Source: Gemmatimonadota bacterium
GTDB taxonomy: Bacteria; Gemmatimonadota; Gemmatimonadetes; Gemmatimonadales; GWC2-71-9
Direction of reading: 5' to 3'
NCBI GenBank assembly: GCA_016713435.1
Contig: JADJPD010000046.1
Location: 1-53,148 of the forward strand
DNA: 53,148 bases
Shown: positions 34,406 through 43,326 of the stretch, in pieces
Layout: each line of letters opens with the position of its first letter
Position numbering within the stretch: position 1 is the first letter of the stretch
The notes under the pieces: model-generated
The model's database searches: none
Seen by the model: only the letters and a program-made list of their open reading frames with translations
What the model was told of the DNA's origin: nothing
Position numbers and translations under genes: made by a program

Positions 34406-35550
34406 TCACGCCATCGCCTGCGCCATTACCCGGAGTCCGTGCGCCGCCCGGGCGCCCGCCGGGTCGGGCAATTGCCGGCACCCCGGCCCGCCGGTGCACC
34501 CCGGGCACCGCTCCCGGTACCGCGGCGAGTGCAGCGCGCCGTCCTCGAGATGCGCCTGCACCAGCCCCGCCAGCGCATCGAGGAAGGCCGGCCGGTCGTT
34601 GAGCGCCGGCGCCCGCACGAAGCCCTGGAGCCCCAGCCGGTGCGCCAGCCCGCCGTACTCGATGTCCAGCTCCGACAGCGTCTCGATGTGGTCGTTCACG
34701 AACGCGATCGGGATCGCCAGCACGTTGTGCCGCTTCCCGTGCGCCAGCCGCCGGATGGTGTGCTCCGTGCTCGGCCCGAGCCACCGCACCGGCCCCACCT
34801 CCGACTGGTAGCAGAGCAGCGCCGGGTTCGGCAGCGCCAGCGCGTCGAGCACCGCGTGCACCGTGGCGCCCATCTCCTGCGGGTAGCTGTCCCCGCGCTC
34901 GATCACCGAGAGCGGCAGCGAGTGCGCGCTGAACATCAGCAGCACGTCGTCCCGCACCTCGGCCGGGTAGCGGGCCAGCCCGTCGCGCACCGCGTCCGCC
35001 ATGGCGCCGACGTACCCGGGATGCGTGGGCCAGCGGTCGATGATGCTCCACCGGAACCGCCCCTCGAGGCCGAGCCGCGCCTGGGTGCGCCAGAGATCGT
35101 TGAGCGAGGAGCCGGTGGTGGTGCAGGAGTACTGCGGGTACTGCGAGAAGGCCACCGCGCGCGTGATGCCGTCGGCCGCCATCTGCGCCAGCGCCATCGC
35201 GGCGTTGGGGCGGGCATACCGGAACGCCACGTAGAACCGGTGCGGCGCCGTCTCGGGGGAGAGCTGGTCCAGCCGGGCGCACATCCTCGCCCTGGAGCCG
35301 CGTCCAGCGCAGGATCGGCGAGCCGCCGCCGATCGCCTCGTAGAGCTTCCGGATCTTCGGCGCGCCGCCGGGCGATGAAGGGACCGAGGTAATCCTGCAG
35401 CGGCAGCCGCAGCAGCTCGCGGTCGGCGAAGAGCTCCAGCAGGAAGTCCTCGACCTCCTCGAGGTTCGACGGGCCGCCCATGTTGAGCATCACGATGCCG
35501 GTGCCCCCGGCGTGGCAGCGAGGCGGGGCGGACGCTCGGTGGTGTGGCAT
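34406..35550 (-). CDS. hemH: ferrochelatase, frameshifted in the N-terminal third
   Basis: Starts ATG 35550. It opens GIVMLNMGGPSNLEEVEDFLLELFADRELLRLPLQDYLGPFIARR. Two shifts between about 35290 and 35370 interrupt the KLYEAIGGGSPI region. From RLDQLSPETAPHRFYVAFRYA on, the frame is clean to 34406. Active-site motifs are AFSQYPQYSCTTTGSS, MFSAHSLPLSVIERGDSYPQE (catalytic His) and YGGLAHRLGLQGFVRAPALND. It inserts Fe(II) into the porphyrin in the last step of haem synthesis, which serves the nearby cytochromes. The C-terminal ERCPGCTGGPGC could ligate a 2Fe-2S cluster, as in some ferrochelatases, but the spacing is C-x2-C-x5-C. Confidence 0.88.
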
Positions 35551-35731
35551 GGCGGGGCTCGTGGGGCTGGGGAGTGGCGGGCCCGGGAGCAGGCACCGCG
35601 CGACAGAATCTCGCGCGTCCCCGCCACCCGCGACATTCGGGAGACTCCGCGCCCCGCCCTCCGTAGTTCCCCGCAGGCGGATGGCCGACGCACCTCTGGC
35701 AATTGCCTGCCCCAGCCTTCATCTTCTCTTC

Positions 35732-38334
35732 ATGCCCGCCGACACCAGCCGCCTCGCCACCGCCCTCGCCGACCGTTACCGCATCGAGCGCCAGCTCGGC
35801 GCGGGCGGGATGGCCACCGTCTACCTCGCCATCGACCTCAAGCACGACCGCGAGGTGGCCCTCAAGGTGCTCCGCCCCGAGCTCGGTGCCGTCCTCGGCG
35901 ACGAGCGCTTCCTGGCGGAGATCAAGATCACGGCCAAGCTGGACCACCCGCACATCCTCACGCTCATCGACTCGGGCGTGGCGGAGGGCTACCTCTACTA
36001 CGTGCTGCCGCTGGTGCGGGGCGAGTCGCTCCGCGACAAGCTGAACCGCGACAAGCAGCTCGGCGTCGAGGAGGCGGTGACCCTCACCAAGCAGGTGGCC
36101 GGCGCCCTCGACTACGCCCACCGCCACGGCGTGGTGCACCGCGACATCAAGCCGGAGAACATCCTGATCCAGGAGGGCGAGGCGATGCTCACCGACTTCG
36201 GCATCGCGCTCGCCGTGAGTGAAGCGGGCGGGGACCGCCTCACGGAGACCGGCCTCTCGCTCGGCACCCCGCAGTACATGAGCCCCGAGCAGGCCACCGG
36301 CGACCGCCTCCTCTCCGCTCGGAGCGACGTCTACTCCCTCGGCGCCGTCCTCTACGAGATGCTGGCCGGCGAGCCGCCCGTCACCGGCCCCACCTCGCAG
36401 GCGATGATCGCCAAGCTGATGACGGAGAAGCCGGTCTCGCTCCGCGTGGTCCGCCCCTCGACGCCCGAGGCCATCGACCTTGCCGTCCAGAAGGCCCTCG
36501 ACAAGACCCCCGCCGACCGCTTCGCCTCCGCCGGCGACTTCGCCCGCGCCCTGGACCTGAAGACCGTCACCGCCACCCAGCCCGCAGCGCCCGAGCGCCG
36601 CTCGGGCGCACCGAAGATCGTCGCCGGCGCCACCATCCTCGCCCTGGTGCTGGCCGGCGCCTTCTTCGCCAGGGGCAAGCTCGGCGCCAGCAGCGAGCGC
36701 GGCGGCCCCTACGTCCTCAAGGACCGCACCCAGCTCACCTACACCGGCCAGGTCTTCTCCTCGGCCATCACGCCGGACGGGAAGCAGCTGGCCTACATCA
36801 CCCGCCAGTGCACCGGCACCGGCTGCACCTACGCCGTCGAGATCCAGGACGTGGGCGGCACCGCCACCCACCGGGTGCTGGAGGGCGCCACCTCGTCCTA
36901 CGGCCTCGAGTGGAGTCCCGACCGGCGCAACCTGATCTTCTACGGCACCTACAAGAACCGCTTCGGCGCCTACCTGGTCTCCGCCCTCGGCGAGGCGCCG
37001 CGCTACCTCACCTCCACCTCCGCCATGTTCTGGGCCGGCGGCGACTCACTCATCGTGGCGCCCGCCACCGCCAACGACTCGGTGTACTGGCTCAAGGTCA
37101 TGAGCCTGACGGGCGCCGTGGGCGACAGCATCGCCGTCCGCGACCCCGACTTCGGCGAGGGCACCAGCATCGGCGCCGTGGGTGTGATGCCGAACGGCCG
37201 CTGGATCGTGGCCAACGTCATCAAGCGCAGCCGGGGCCTCTGGCGCGTCATCGACCGTCAGGGCACCGTCGCCAGTGAGGTGCTCAACTCCTGCACCTGT
37301 GGCGGCCGCATGAGCGACAACGGCCTCTGGCTGGCGCGCTCCGGCGCGGGCTTCGAGTCCATCATCCGCATCGGGATCGACTCCGCCACCGGCAGCTCTC
37401 CGAGCGGCAGGACACGCTCCTCTCCGGCCTCTTCCACACCTTCAGCATCACGCCGACGGCGGCACCTCGTCTACGACGACGGCACCAGCGACGACCAGCT
37501 CTGGGCCACCGAGCTCGGCGGCGCCCCCGGCGGCAAGTTCCCTGACGACCGGCGCCTGGCCCGGAGCCCACCCGCATGGGCGTGGACCTCTCCCCTGACG
37601 GCCAGCGGCTCCTGCGGCCGCCAGACGCCGGTGGCTTACGGCGGCGTGGATTCCGCTTCACGGTGATGCCCTTCGCGGGCGGCGCCGAGGCGCCGCTCAA
37701 CGTCCCGACCTCGGCGCGCGGCGCGCGCTGGTTCGACAGCGTGACGGTGGGCTACGGCCTGCAGACCCCGGCCGGCGTGCGGCTCGCGCTGGTGGACGTC
37801 CGCAGCGGCAAGCCGGTCGGTGGCGTGGAGCTGCCGGACTCGCTCCTCCGCGCCGCGGTGCCGGTGCCGCAGGGCTGGGCCTGGATCCCCGCCGCGCGCG
37901 ACCGGATCATCGTGGAGCAGGGCGGCACCCGCCGCGAGCTCCCCAAGCCGGCCTGGTTCACCGGCTTCTTCGACCTCGACGTGGACCGGACGGGTACCCG
38001 CCTCCTCGCCGTGGGCTGGAACGCCGGCAGCTTCGACTCGCTCGGCATCGCGGTGGCCCCCGTGGCCGGCGGCGAGTGGACGCTCTGGCGGAAGGAATTC
38101 GCGGAGGACGGCACCGCCCGCTTCCTCGACGACGGCGGCATGGTCTTCATCCGGCGCCCCACCCAGGAGACCATGGCCCTCGAGCACCTGCCGGGCCCGG
38201 GCGTGGCGCACCCGGTGGGCACCATCCCGCGCGTCGTCGCCGACCTCGCCGTGTCCGGCGACCTGCGCTGCGTGGCCATCGTGGAGCGGACGCCGCACGG
38301 GGATGCCTGGATGAGCCACATCGCGCGGCAATAA
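35732..38334 (+). CDS. membrane Ser/Thr protein kinase with propeller sensor, frameshifted
   Basis: Starts ATG 35732; an in-frame ATG at 35681 would add a non-conserved leader. Kinase domain residues 15-280: GAGGMATVYLAID, EVALKVLRPE (Lys), HRHGVVHRDIKPEN and MLTDFGIALA, then GTPQYMSPEQATGDR. The linker AAPERRSGAPK carries a family C repeat. TM near 290: IVAGATILALVLAGAFFA. The extracytoplasmic part is TolB/WD40-like with ITPDGKQLAYI, LEWSPDRRNLIFYG and MPNGRWIVANV. Breaks near 37390 and 37440-37600 shift the frame. It resumes as FTVMPFAGGAEAPLNVPTSARGARW and ends at 38334. This kinase type is abundant in Gemmatimonadota. Confidence 0.88.
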
Positions 38335-38439
38335 GCCCGGGGGTTGCGCGATCGGGGTCGCGCCTTAGACTGTCCGTCGCTTCACCGGGAGTCGCGTCCC
38401 AGAGGTCTCCGGATCCGTGTCAGGCGCCATGCGCCGATG

Positions 38440-38510
38440 GGCTTACGTGGCAGGGAAACCTGCCGCGAGACCACGGGACGCGACTCTTTGTTTTCCAGGC
38501 ACTCGACGCC
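38440..38510 (+). other. possible structured leader RNA
   Basis: GGCAGG-GAAA-CCTGCC forms a perfect GNRA-capped hairpin inside GTGG/CCAC, followed by GGGACGCG. Parts recall the c-di-GMP-I riboswitch core, but its essential CAGGGCAAAC is absent. A small open frame starts at 38536. Structure is visible; identity is not. Confidence 0.25.
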
Positions 38511-38535
38511 CGCACGCGCGGGCAGGGACTCGACC

Positions 38536-38772
38536 ATGACCGCCAGCACCAGACCCGCCCCCACCGGCTTCCGCGCCTTCATCACGCGCCCCGCGGCCCT
38601 CCGCGCGGCCGCGTGGGACGGCATGGCGCGCGCCGCCGAAGGCCTGGCGTGCCTCGGGCGGCTGCATGGCGCCACCGCGCCGCGCCTCTCGGGCAGCGGC
38701 GCCGGCCGGCGAGATCCCAGGAAGGGGCAGGACCACAACGCGCAGGCGGAAGGTGAGGACCGGACCCCCTAG
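38536..38772 (+). CDS. hypothetical small protein
   Basis: 78 residues from ATG 38536: MTASTRPAPTGFRAFITRPAALRAAAWDGMARAAEGLACLGRLHGAT, then a charged tail RRDPRKGQDHNAQAEGEDRTP. No ribosome site stands out and no family is recognised. Retained only because it follows the structured leader and fills an otherwise empty interval. Confidence 0.3.
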   Translation: MTASTRPAPTGFRAFITRPAALRAAAWDGMARAAEGLACLGRLHGATAPRLSGSGAGRRDPRKGQDHNAQAEGEDRTP

Positions 38773-38859
38773 GGCTCCCCGGTCCCACCGCACCGAAGGG
38801 GATCCCCGATCGCCCCACCTGCGCCCCCCGCGCCGGTGGGGCGATCAGCATTTGGACCC

Positions 38860-38890
38860 GTAGCGCCCGAGCGCCGCTCGGGCGATGGCC
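38860..38890. repeat. palindromic repeat, family C
   Basis: GTAGC followed by GCCCGAGC-GCC-GCTCGGGC. The same core lies in the kinase gene at 36585-36609. Located upstream of the tRNA cluster. Confidence 0.75.
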
Positions 38891-38973
38891 GGCGGCGGAT
38901 GGCGCTCTCACACGAGATCGCGACTCCCGGGTGGGGGTGTCATCCGTCGTCGTGCCATCACGAAGCAGGACCC

Positions 38974-39008
38974 GTCGCGGCGGAGCTGCGCTCCGCCGCC
39001 TCGATCCC
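38974..39008. repeat. palindromic repeat, family B, fourth copy
   Basis: GTCGC then GGCGGAGC-TGC-GCTCCGCC and CCTCGATCCCACC, matching the copies at 34244-34401 including the flanking CTCGATC. It lies 7 bp before tRNA-Asp. Confidence 0.75.
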
Positions 39009-39014
39009 ACCACT

Positions 39015-39087
39015 GGAGCCGAAGCGCAACTGGTCGCGCGCCCGGTTGTCTCCCGGGAGGCTGCGGGTTCGAACCCCGTCGGCTCCG
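39015..39087 (+). tRNA. tRNA-Asp (GTC)
   Basis: Cloverleaf complete: acceptor GGAGCCG/CGGCTCC, D stem GCGC/GCGC, anticodon stem CCCGG/CCGGG with loop TTGTCTC, T arm GCGGG-TTCGAAC-CCCGT. 73 nt, CCA not encoded. First of five tRNAs in 410 bp. Confidence 0.93.
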
Positions 39088-39100
39088 TTGGAAAGCAGTT

Positions 39101-39186
39101 GCCGCCGTGGCGGAATTGGCATACGCGCGACGCTCAGGACGTCGTGAGCCACGAGCTCGTGGGGGTTCAAGTCCCTCCGGCGGCAT
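39101..39186 (+). tRNA. tRNA-Leu (CAG)
   Basis: Class II tRNA of 86 nt: acceptor GCCGCCG/CGGCGGC, anticodon stem CGACG/CGTCG with loop CTCAGGA, extra arm from about 39145, T loop TTCAAGT. It starts 13 bp after tRNA-Asp. Confidence 0.93.
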
Positions 39187-39191
39187 CCCCA

Positions 39192-39262
39192 GGTGCGTAG
39201 CTCAACCGGCAGAGTGCGGGGTCGTGACTCCCGGAGGCGGTGGTTCGACTCCACCCCACCTG
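39192..39262 (+). tRNA. tRNA-His (GTG), with irregular acceptor stem
   Basis: D arm GCTC/GAGT, anticodon stem CGGGG/TCCCG with loop TCGTGAC (anticodon GTG) and T arm GGTGG-TTCGACT-CCACC are good. The acceptor AGGTGCG pairs properly only if one G is missing from the 3' side (CCACC-C[G]CACCT). C33 instead of U33 is unusual. One deleted base is the simplest explanation. Identity is from the anticodon. Confidence 0.7.
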
Positions 39263-39268
39263 ATCATC

Positions 39269-39341
39269 GCTCCAGTGGCCGAGTGGCCCGAGGCACCAGG
39301 CTTCCAACCTGGCGACAGGGGTTCGATTCCCCTCTGGAGCT
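39269..39341 (+). tRNA. tRNA-Gly (TCC)
   Basis: Acceptor GCTCCAG/CTGGAGC, anticodon stem CCAGG/CCTGG with loop CTTCCAA, T arm AGGGG-TTCGATT-CCCCT. 73 nt, discriminator T. Confidence 0.9.
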
Positions 39342-39351
39342 CTGTACTGAC

Positions 39352-39423
39352 GGGCCGGTAGCTCAACAGGAGAGCGCCCCGTTCGCAACGGGAAGGTTGC
39401 GGGTGCGAGTCCCGCCTGGTCCA
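39352..39423 (+). tRNA. tRNA-Ala (CGC)
   Basis: Acceptor GGGCCGG pairs with CTGGTCC through two G-U pairs, one being the G3-U70 identity pair of tRNA-Ala, with discriminator A. Anticodon loop TTCGCAA (CGC). T loop TGCGAGT and a short D loop are slightly unusual, and the anticodon stem closes with one mismatch. Confidence 0.85.
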
Positions 39424-39450
39424 TGACAACGCAGGGAAGAGAGGAGGTCC

Positions 39451-39939
39451 ATGATGCAATGCCTGGTCTACAACACCACCGGCGAGCCGCTCGAGCTCGT
39501 GCCGTCGCTCATGGGCCTGGCGCTCCACCTGCGCGGCAAGGCCGTGATCCTCGAGGTGCTGCCGGGGCGGGTGGCGCGGAGCGTGCGCCTGAGCTTCCCG
39601 CTGCCGAAGAGCGTGGTGCTCTGCCGCCACCGGCGCGTGCGCTCGCGGGTCGCGTCGCTCAGCAACGAGCACCTGTTCCTGCGCGACGAGCACCGCTGCG
39701 CCTACTGCGGCCGCCACCGCCGGGAACTCGGCCCGCGCGAGCGCCTGACGCGCGACCACCTGGTGCCGCGCGCCCGCGGCGGCGCCGACACCTGGCTCAA
39801 CGTGGTGACGGCCTGCAGCACCTGCAATCACCGGAAGGACGACCGGCTCGCCGAGGAAGTGGGCCACGTCCCGCGGGTGACCCCCTGGGTCCCCACGCGC
39901 GGCGAGCTGGTGGCGCGGCGGCTCATGCAAAAGCGGTGA
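39451..39939 (+). CDS. HNH endonuclease family protein
   Basis: 162 residues from ATG 39451 with AGAGGAGG upstream. N-terminal beta-rich domain CLVYNTTGEPLELVPSLMGLALHLRGKAVILEV. C-terminal HNH domain: CAYCGRH (zinc pair), LTRDHLVPRARGGADTWLNVVTACSTCNHRK (catalytic DH, Asn, second CxxC). This family, typically with one His-Cys HNH finger, is widespread and its target is unknown. It lies 27 bp after the tRNA cluster and ends in a strong terminator that includes its stop codon. Confidence 0.88.
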   Translation: MMQCLVYNTTGEPLELVPSLMGLALHLRGKAVILEVLPGRVARSVRLSFPLPKSVVLCRHRRVRSRVASLSNEHLFLRDEHRCAYCGRHRRELGPRERLTRDHLVPRARGGADTWLNVVTACSTCNHRKDDRLAEEVGHVPRVTPWVPTRGELVARRLMQKR

Positions 39940-39965
39940 TGACCGGCGTCGCCGGTCATCACCGC
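39933..39965. terminator. strong terminator hairpin overlapping the HNH stop
   Basis: GCGGTGATGACCGGC pairs perfectly over 15 bp with its complement around a GTC loop. It contains the TGA stop of the HNH gene (39937-39939) and lies between convergent HNH and tonB. Confidence 0.7.
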
Positions 39966-39976
39966 CCTCCACTTCC

Positions 39977-40004
39977 GTAAGGGCCGACTATAGTCGGCCC
40001 CTGC
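39977..40004. repeat. palindromic repeat, family A variant
   Basis: GTAA-GGGCCGACTATAGTCGGCCC-CTGC, a family A core with TATA at the centre, directly after the terminator and before the 3' end of tonB. Confidence 0.7.
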
Positions 40005-40007
40005 GAT

Positions 40008-40796
40008 CTACCCCGCCGTCGTCGCCTGCAGCGCAAACCGCACCGGCACCCGCGTGAGCTGCCGCACCGCCCGCGCGCCGACGTGCGCCGGCTCGAACCG
40101 GGCCTCGAGGATGCCTTCCTTCGCGGACTCGGCGAACGCCGCGTGCGTCGTCTCCAGCACCTTCACCGACCGGGGCTCCACCCGCCCCGCGGTGTCGATG
40201 ACGAACTGGAGCAGCGTCCGCCCCTCGATGCCGGCGCTCCGCAGCACCACCGGGTACTTGAACACCGGGGCCTGCAGCACCTGCGCGGGGAGGAAGCGGG
40301 CGTCCTCCGAGGTGGCCTCGTACAGCTCCTCGCGGAGCGTGGGATCGCCCGGGGCCTGGTCGGCGGGGCCGACGCCGCCCACCACACCCCAGCCGGTGCC
40401 GCCCTCGACGCCCCGGCCCGTGAAGTCGCGCGGGTCGATGATGCGGGCGTTGGGGTCGATCGGCGGGATGCTGGTCGGCACGTCGCCGACGGCGATCACC
40501 GTCTGGAAGCCGCGGGCCGGCGGGTTCTCGGAGATCGTCAGCACCTCTCCGGTGCCCCCTCCGCCCCGCTGGCCGGCAGCCACCTGCCGAGTGGCGAGCC
40601 GTTCGGTCGCCACCGGCGCCAGCCGGGGAAGGAATACGAGGGTGGTGTCCTCACGCATCTCCTGGATCACGACGTGCGTGGCACGGCCGGCCGCGACCAG
40701 GGCGGTGAAGATGGCTACGTGGGTGATGCTCGAGAACACCAGCGAGGGGGCTTGACGCCGGTGAGGAGGGCACGAGGCTACCAGCACATCCAACAT
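40008..40796 (-). CDS. tonB: energy transducer TonB
   Basis: 262 residues from ATG at 40796. N-terminal anchor region SLVFSSITHVAIFTALVAAG, then a Gly/Pro-rich spacer, then the TonB C-terminal domain: VVLRSAGIEGRTLLQFVIDTAGRVEPRSVKVLETTHAAFAESAKEGILEARFEPAHVGARAVRQLTRVPVRF. TonB carries proton-motive energy from ExbB/ExbD to outer-membrane receptors. No exbBD lies in the window. The spacer is short and not the classic Glu-Pro/Lys-Pro repeat. Confidence 0.88.
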   Translation of the reverse strand: MLDVLVASCPPHRRQAPSLVFSSITHVAIFTALVAAGRATHVVIQEMREDTTLVFLPRLAPVATERLATRQVAAGQRGGGGTGEVLTISENPPARGFQTVIAVGDVPTSIPPIDPNARIIDPRDFTGRGVEGGTGWGVVGGVGPADQAPGDPTLREELYEATSEDARFLPAQVLQAPVFKYPVVLRSAGIEGRTLLQFVIDTAGRVEPRSVKVLETTHAAFAESAKEGILEARFEPAHVGARAVRQLTRVPVRFALQATTAG

Positions 40797-41071
40797 ACGC
40801 TTCTCCTGCTGGTTCCTGTCCCACGGTAATACCAGGCTGAGGACGCCGACGTGGAGTCCGCCCTAAACTCCCTTCATGTTCGGATCCCCGCGCCCCGAGG
40901 AGGGGGCCCCGGAACCCCCGCCGTCCCAGTCCCACATCCGGACACCCCATCCCACACCCGGACGATACAACCCTTTGCCCCTCCCGGGCGTCTATGCAGG
41001 ACAAGCACTTACGGACGCACCCTGCGGCACGCGCCCTGCCTTACCTCCGACTGACCCCGTACCGGACGCCC

Positions 41072-42064
41072 ATGGCCTGCCTTGCCCTCCCCGAGACCGA
41101 CGACGCCGCCGACCTGGCCCGCCTGGGCGAGGGCGTCGCCCGGCTCACGGCGGGGCGGTACGAGGTGTCGCGGGTGCTGGCCCGGGGCGGGATGAGCGTG
41201 GTGTTCCTGGCCTGGGACACCGCCGAAGGGCGGCCGGTGGCCATCAAGGTGCTGGACCCCCGCGAGGGGGCCACCCTCGAGAACCGCGAGCGCTTCCGCC
41301 GCGAGGCCCGCATCGCCAGCGAGCTGGCCCACCCGCACATCGTCCCCTGCCACGGCTCGGCGCACCAGGGCCAGATCACCCTCACCATCCTCCGCTACGT
41401 CCCGGGCGAGTCGCTCGAGGAGAAGCTGGCGCGCGAGGGGACCCTGTCCGTGCGCGCCGCGCTCGCCATCCTGCTCCCCATCGCCGATGCGCTCGCGCAC
41501 GTGCACGCGCAGGGCGTCATCCACCGGGACGTGAAGCCGGCCAACATCCTCCTCCACGCCGACGACGCCTGGCCCTTCCTCACCGACTTCGGCGTGGCCA
41601 CGCTCAAGACCTCCGAGGCCTCGCGTTCCGAGGTGGCCAAGGGCTTCGGCACCCCCGCCTACATGGCGCCCGAGCAGGTGCTCGGCCAGTGGGACGCCGA
41701 TGCCCGCACCGACGTCTACGCCCTCGGCCTGGTGGCCTACCGGATGCTCGCCGGCCGCCTCCCCTGGGTGAGCGAGACCGCCATGGGCCTGGCCGTGCAG
41801 CGCACCGTCTGGGACCCGACGCCGCTCCGCCAGCTCAACGCCGACGTGCCGCCCGCCCTCGCCGCCATCATTGATCGCTGCCTGGCCCGCGACCCGGCGC
41901 GGCGCTGGAAGACCATGGCCGAGGTGCGCCGCCGCCTGCTCAAGGTGCGCGCCCGCCTCCAGCGCGATGCCAGCCCGCCCTCCCCCCTCGCGCGCCTCCT
42001 CGGCCGCCTCGAGGCGCGGGCGCACGCCCTCGCGCCGCGCCTCGCCTCCCTCCTCCTTCTCTAG
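41072..42064 (+). CDS. cytoplasmic Ser/Thr protein kinase
   Basis: 330 residues from ATG 41072; an earlier in-frame ATG (40994) adds a non-conserved leader. Motifs: ARGGMSVVFLAWD, RPVAIKVLDPRE, AQGVIHRDVKPANIL, FLTDFGVATL, GTPAYMAPEQVLG and DVYALGLVAYRMLAGRLPW. The C-terminus is a short basic helix (RRRLLKVRARLQRD) and no TM, unlike the kinase at 35.7 kb. Uninterrupted. The target is unknown; it is divergent from tonB. Confidence 0.9.
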   Translation: MACLALPETDDAADLARLGEGVARLTAGRYEVSRVLARGGMSVVFLAWDTAEGRPVAIKVLDPREGATLENRERFRREARIASELAHPHIVPCHGSAHQGQITLTILRYVPGESLEEKLAREGTLSVRAALAILLPIADALAHVHAQGVIHRDVKPANILLHADDAWPFLTDFGVATLKTSEASRSEVAKGFGTPAYMAPEQVLGQWDADARTDVYALGLVAYRMLAGRLPWVSETAMGLAVQRTVWDPTPLRQLNADVPPALAAIIDRCLARDPARRWKTMAEVRRRLLKVRARLQRDASPPSPLARLLGRLEARAHALAPRLASLLLL

Positions 42065-42195
42065 CCCCCCACATGGTAGGGGCCGGCCAGCCGCCCCCCG
42101 CCCCTCACCAGCTCGGGGCAATGCCCGGGGCCCCCCCCGCTCGGGCGGCAGGGCCATTCTGTAGGGGTTCTCGAACCACAACAGGAGTCCCTGCA

Positions 42196-43326
42196 ATGAT
42201 CCGATTCGTCCTGGCCACGACGGTGGCCTGCGGCCTTGGTGGAGGGGTGGGTGCGCTCGCCGCCCAGGCGCGGGCGGTGCCGCCCGGGGTGCTGCGGGTG
42301 CAGCGCGCGGAAGTGATCGACCGCAACGGCTTCGAGAAGCCGCTGGTGGCGGCCACGCTGTTCGTGCCGGTGGGGTGGAAGGGGGAGGGCGGGGTGGTGT
42401 GGGAGGTCAACAATCCCTGCATCCCCGCCACCCGCTTCCGCTGGCGCGCCACCGCGCCCGATGGCGGTGGCGCCATCGAGCTGGTGCCGCAGGAGCAGTG
42501 GGACGCCGCCAACTTCCCCATGCAGGGCTTCCCCTGCCAGCAGGCGCGCTACCCCACCGTGCGCGCCTACCTCGAGGGCTGGGTGAGCCGCAACCGCCGC
42601 GGCGCCCGCATCCTCGACTTCCGCGCGCGGGCCGAGATGGCGGCGCCCTACGCCGCCCTCAACACCACCTACTCTTCGGGCGGCGGCGACCAGCTCCGCT
42701 CCTGGGTGGAGGCGGGCGAGGTGCTCATCGCCTACACGGAGTGCGGGAAGGAGTACCGTGAAGCCGTCTCCGCCATCGTGGCCTACCGGCACAGCGTCCT
42801 CCCCCCCATCGGCAACAGCCAGCCCATGGAGACGATGCACGGCGAGACCCTCGGCGCCTTCGCCATGCGGATGCCCGCGGGCTCGCTCGACTTCACGATG
42901 GTGGACGCCATCCGCGCCTCCGCCCGGCCCGGGCCGGAGTGGAACCAGCGCATGATCCAGTCGGCCAACGAGCGCGCGCGGGTGGCCAACCAGGCCCAGC
43001 GCCAGATGGCGGCCGACAACCTCCGCGGCGCCCAGGAGCGGTCCGCGATCATCGCCCAGACGGCGCGGGACGTGAACGACATCCAGATGGGCACCTGGCA
43101 GTCGTCCAGCGCCACCAGCGACCGGATGCAGCGCGAGAACGTGGAGCGGATCCGCGAGGTGGAGACCTACCGGGACCCGCACTACGGCGGCACCGTGCAG
43201 CTCTCCAACCACTACCAGCACGCCTGGCAGCTGCGCGACGGCACCTACGTGCTCACCAACGACGCCTCGTTCGACCCCGCGCGCGCCTTCGGCGTCGGCG
43301 CGCAGCGGCTCGAGCGTGCCCCCTGA
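42196..43326 (+). CDS. exported protein of unknown function
   Basis: 376 residues from ATG 42196 with AGGAG 5' of it. Signal peptide FVLATTVACGLGGGVGALAAQA. The mature part has PLVAATLFVPVGWKGEGGVVWEVNNPCIPATRFRWRATAPDG (a beta-sandwich-like start), paired cysteines (NNPCIP, GFPCQQ, YTECGKEY), then a helical segment rich in Gln/Arg (ERARVANQAQRQMAADNLR) and a C-terminal VQLSNHYQHAWQLRDGTYVLTNDASFDP. The last element, a sandwich with xGxYVLTN, resembles other unknown exported families. It overlaps the rhodanese gene by 11 bp, so they are co-expressed. Confidence 0.75.
   Translation: MIRFVLATTVACGLGGGVGALAAQARAVPPGVLRVQRAEVIDRNGFEKPLVAATLFVPVGWKGEGGVVWEVNNPCIPATRFRWRATAPDGGGAIELVPQEQWDAANFPMQGFPCQQARYPTVRAYLEGWVSRNRRGARILDFRARAEMAAPYAALNTTYSSGGGDQLRSWVEAGEVLIAYTECGKEYREAVSAIVAYRHSVLPPIGNSQPMETMHGETLGAFAMRMPAGSLDFTMVDAIRASARPGPEWNQRMIQSANERARVANQAQRQMAADNLRGAQERSAIIAQTARDVNDIQMGTWQSSSATSDRMQRENVERIREVETYRDPHYGGTVQLSNHYQHAWQLRDGTYVLTNDASFDPARAFGVGAQRLERAP

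Noticed and set aside
38440..38510. c-di-GMP-I riboswitch
   Set aside because: The essential CAGGGCAAAC and tetraloop-receptor parts are missing.
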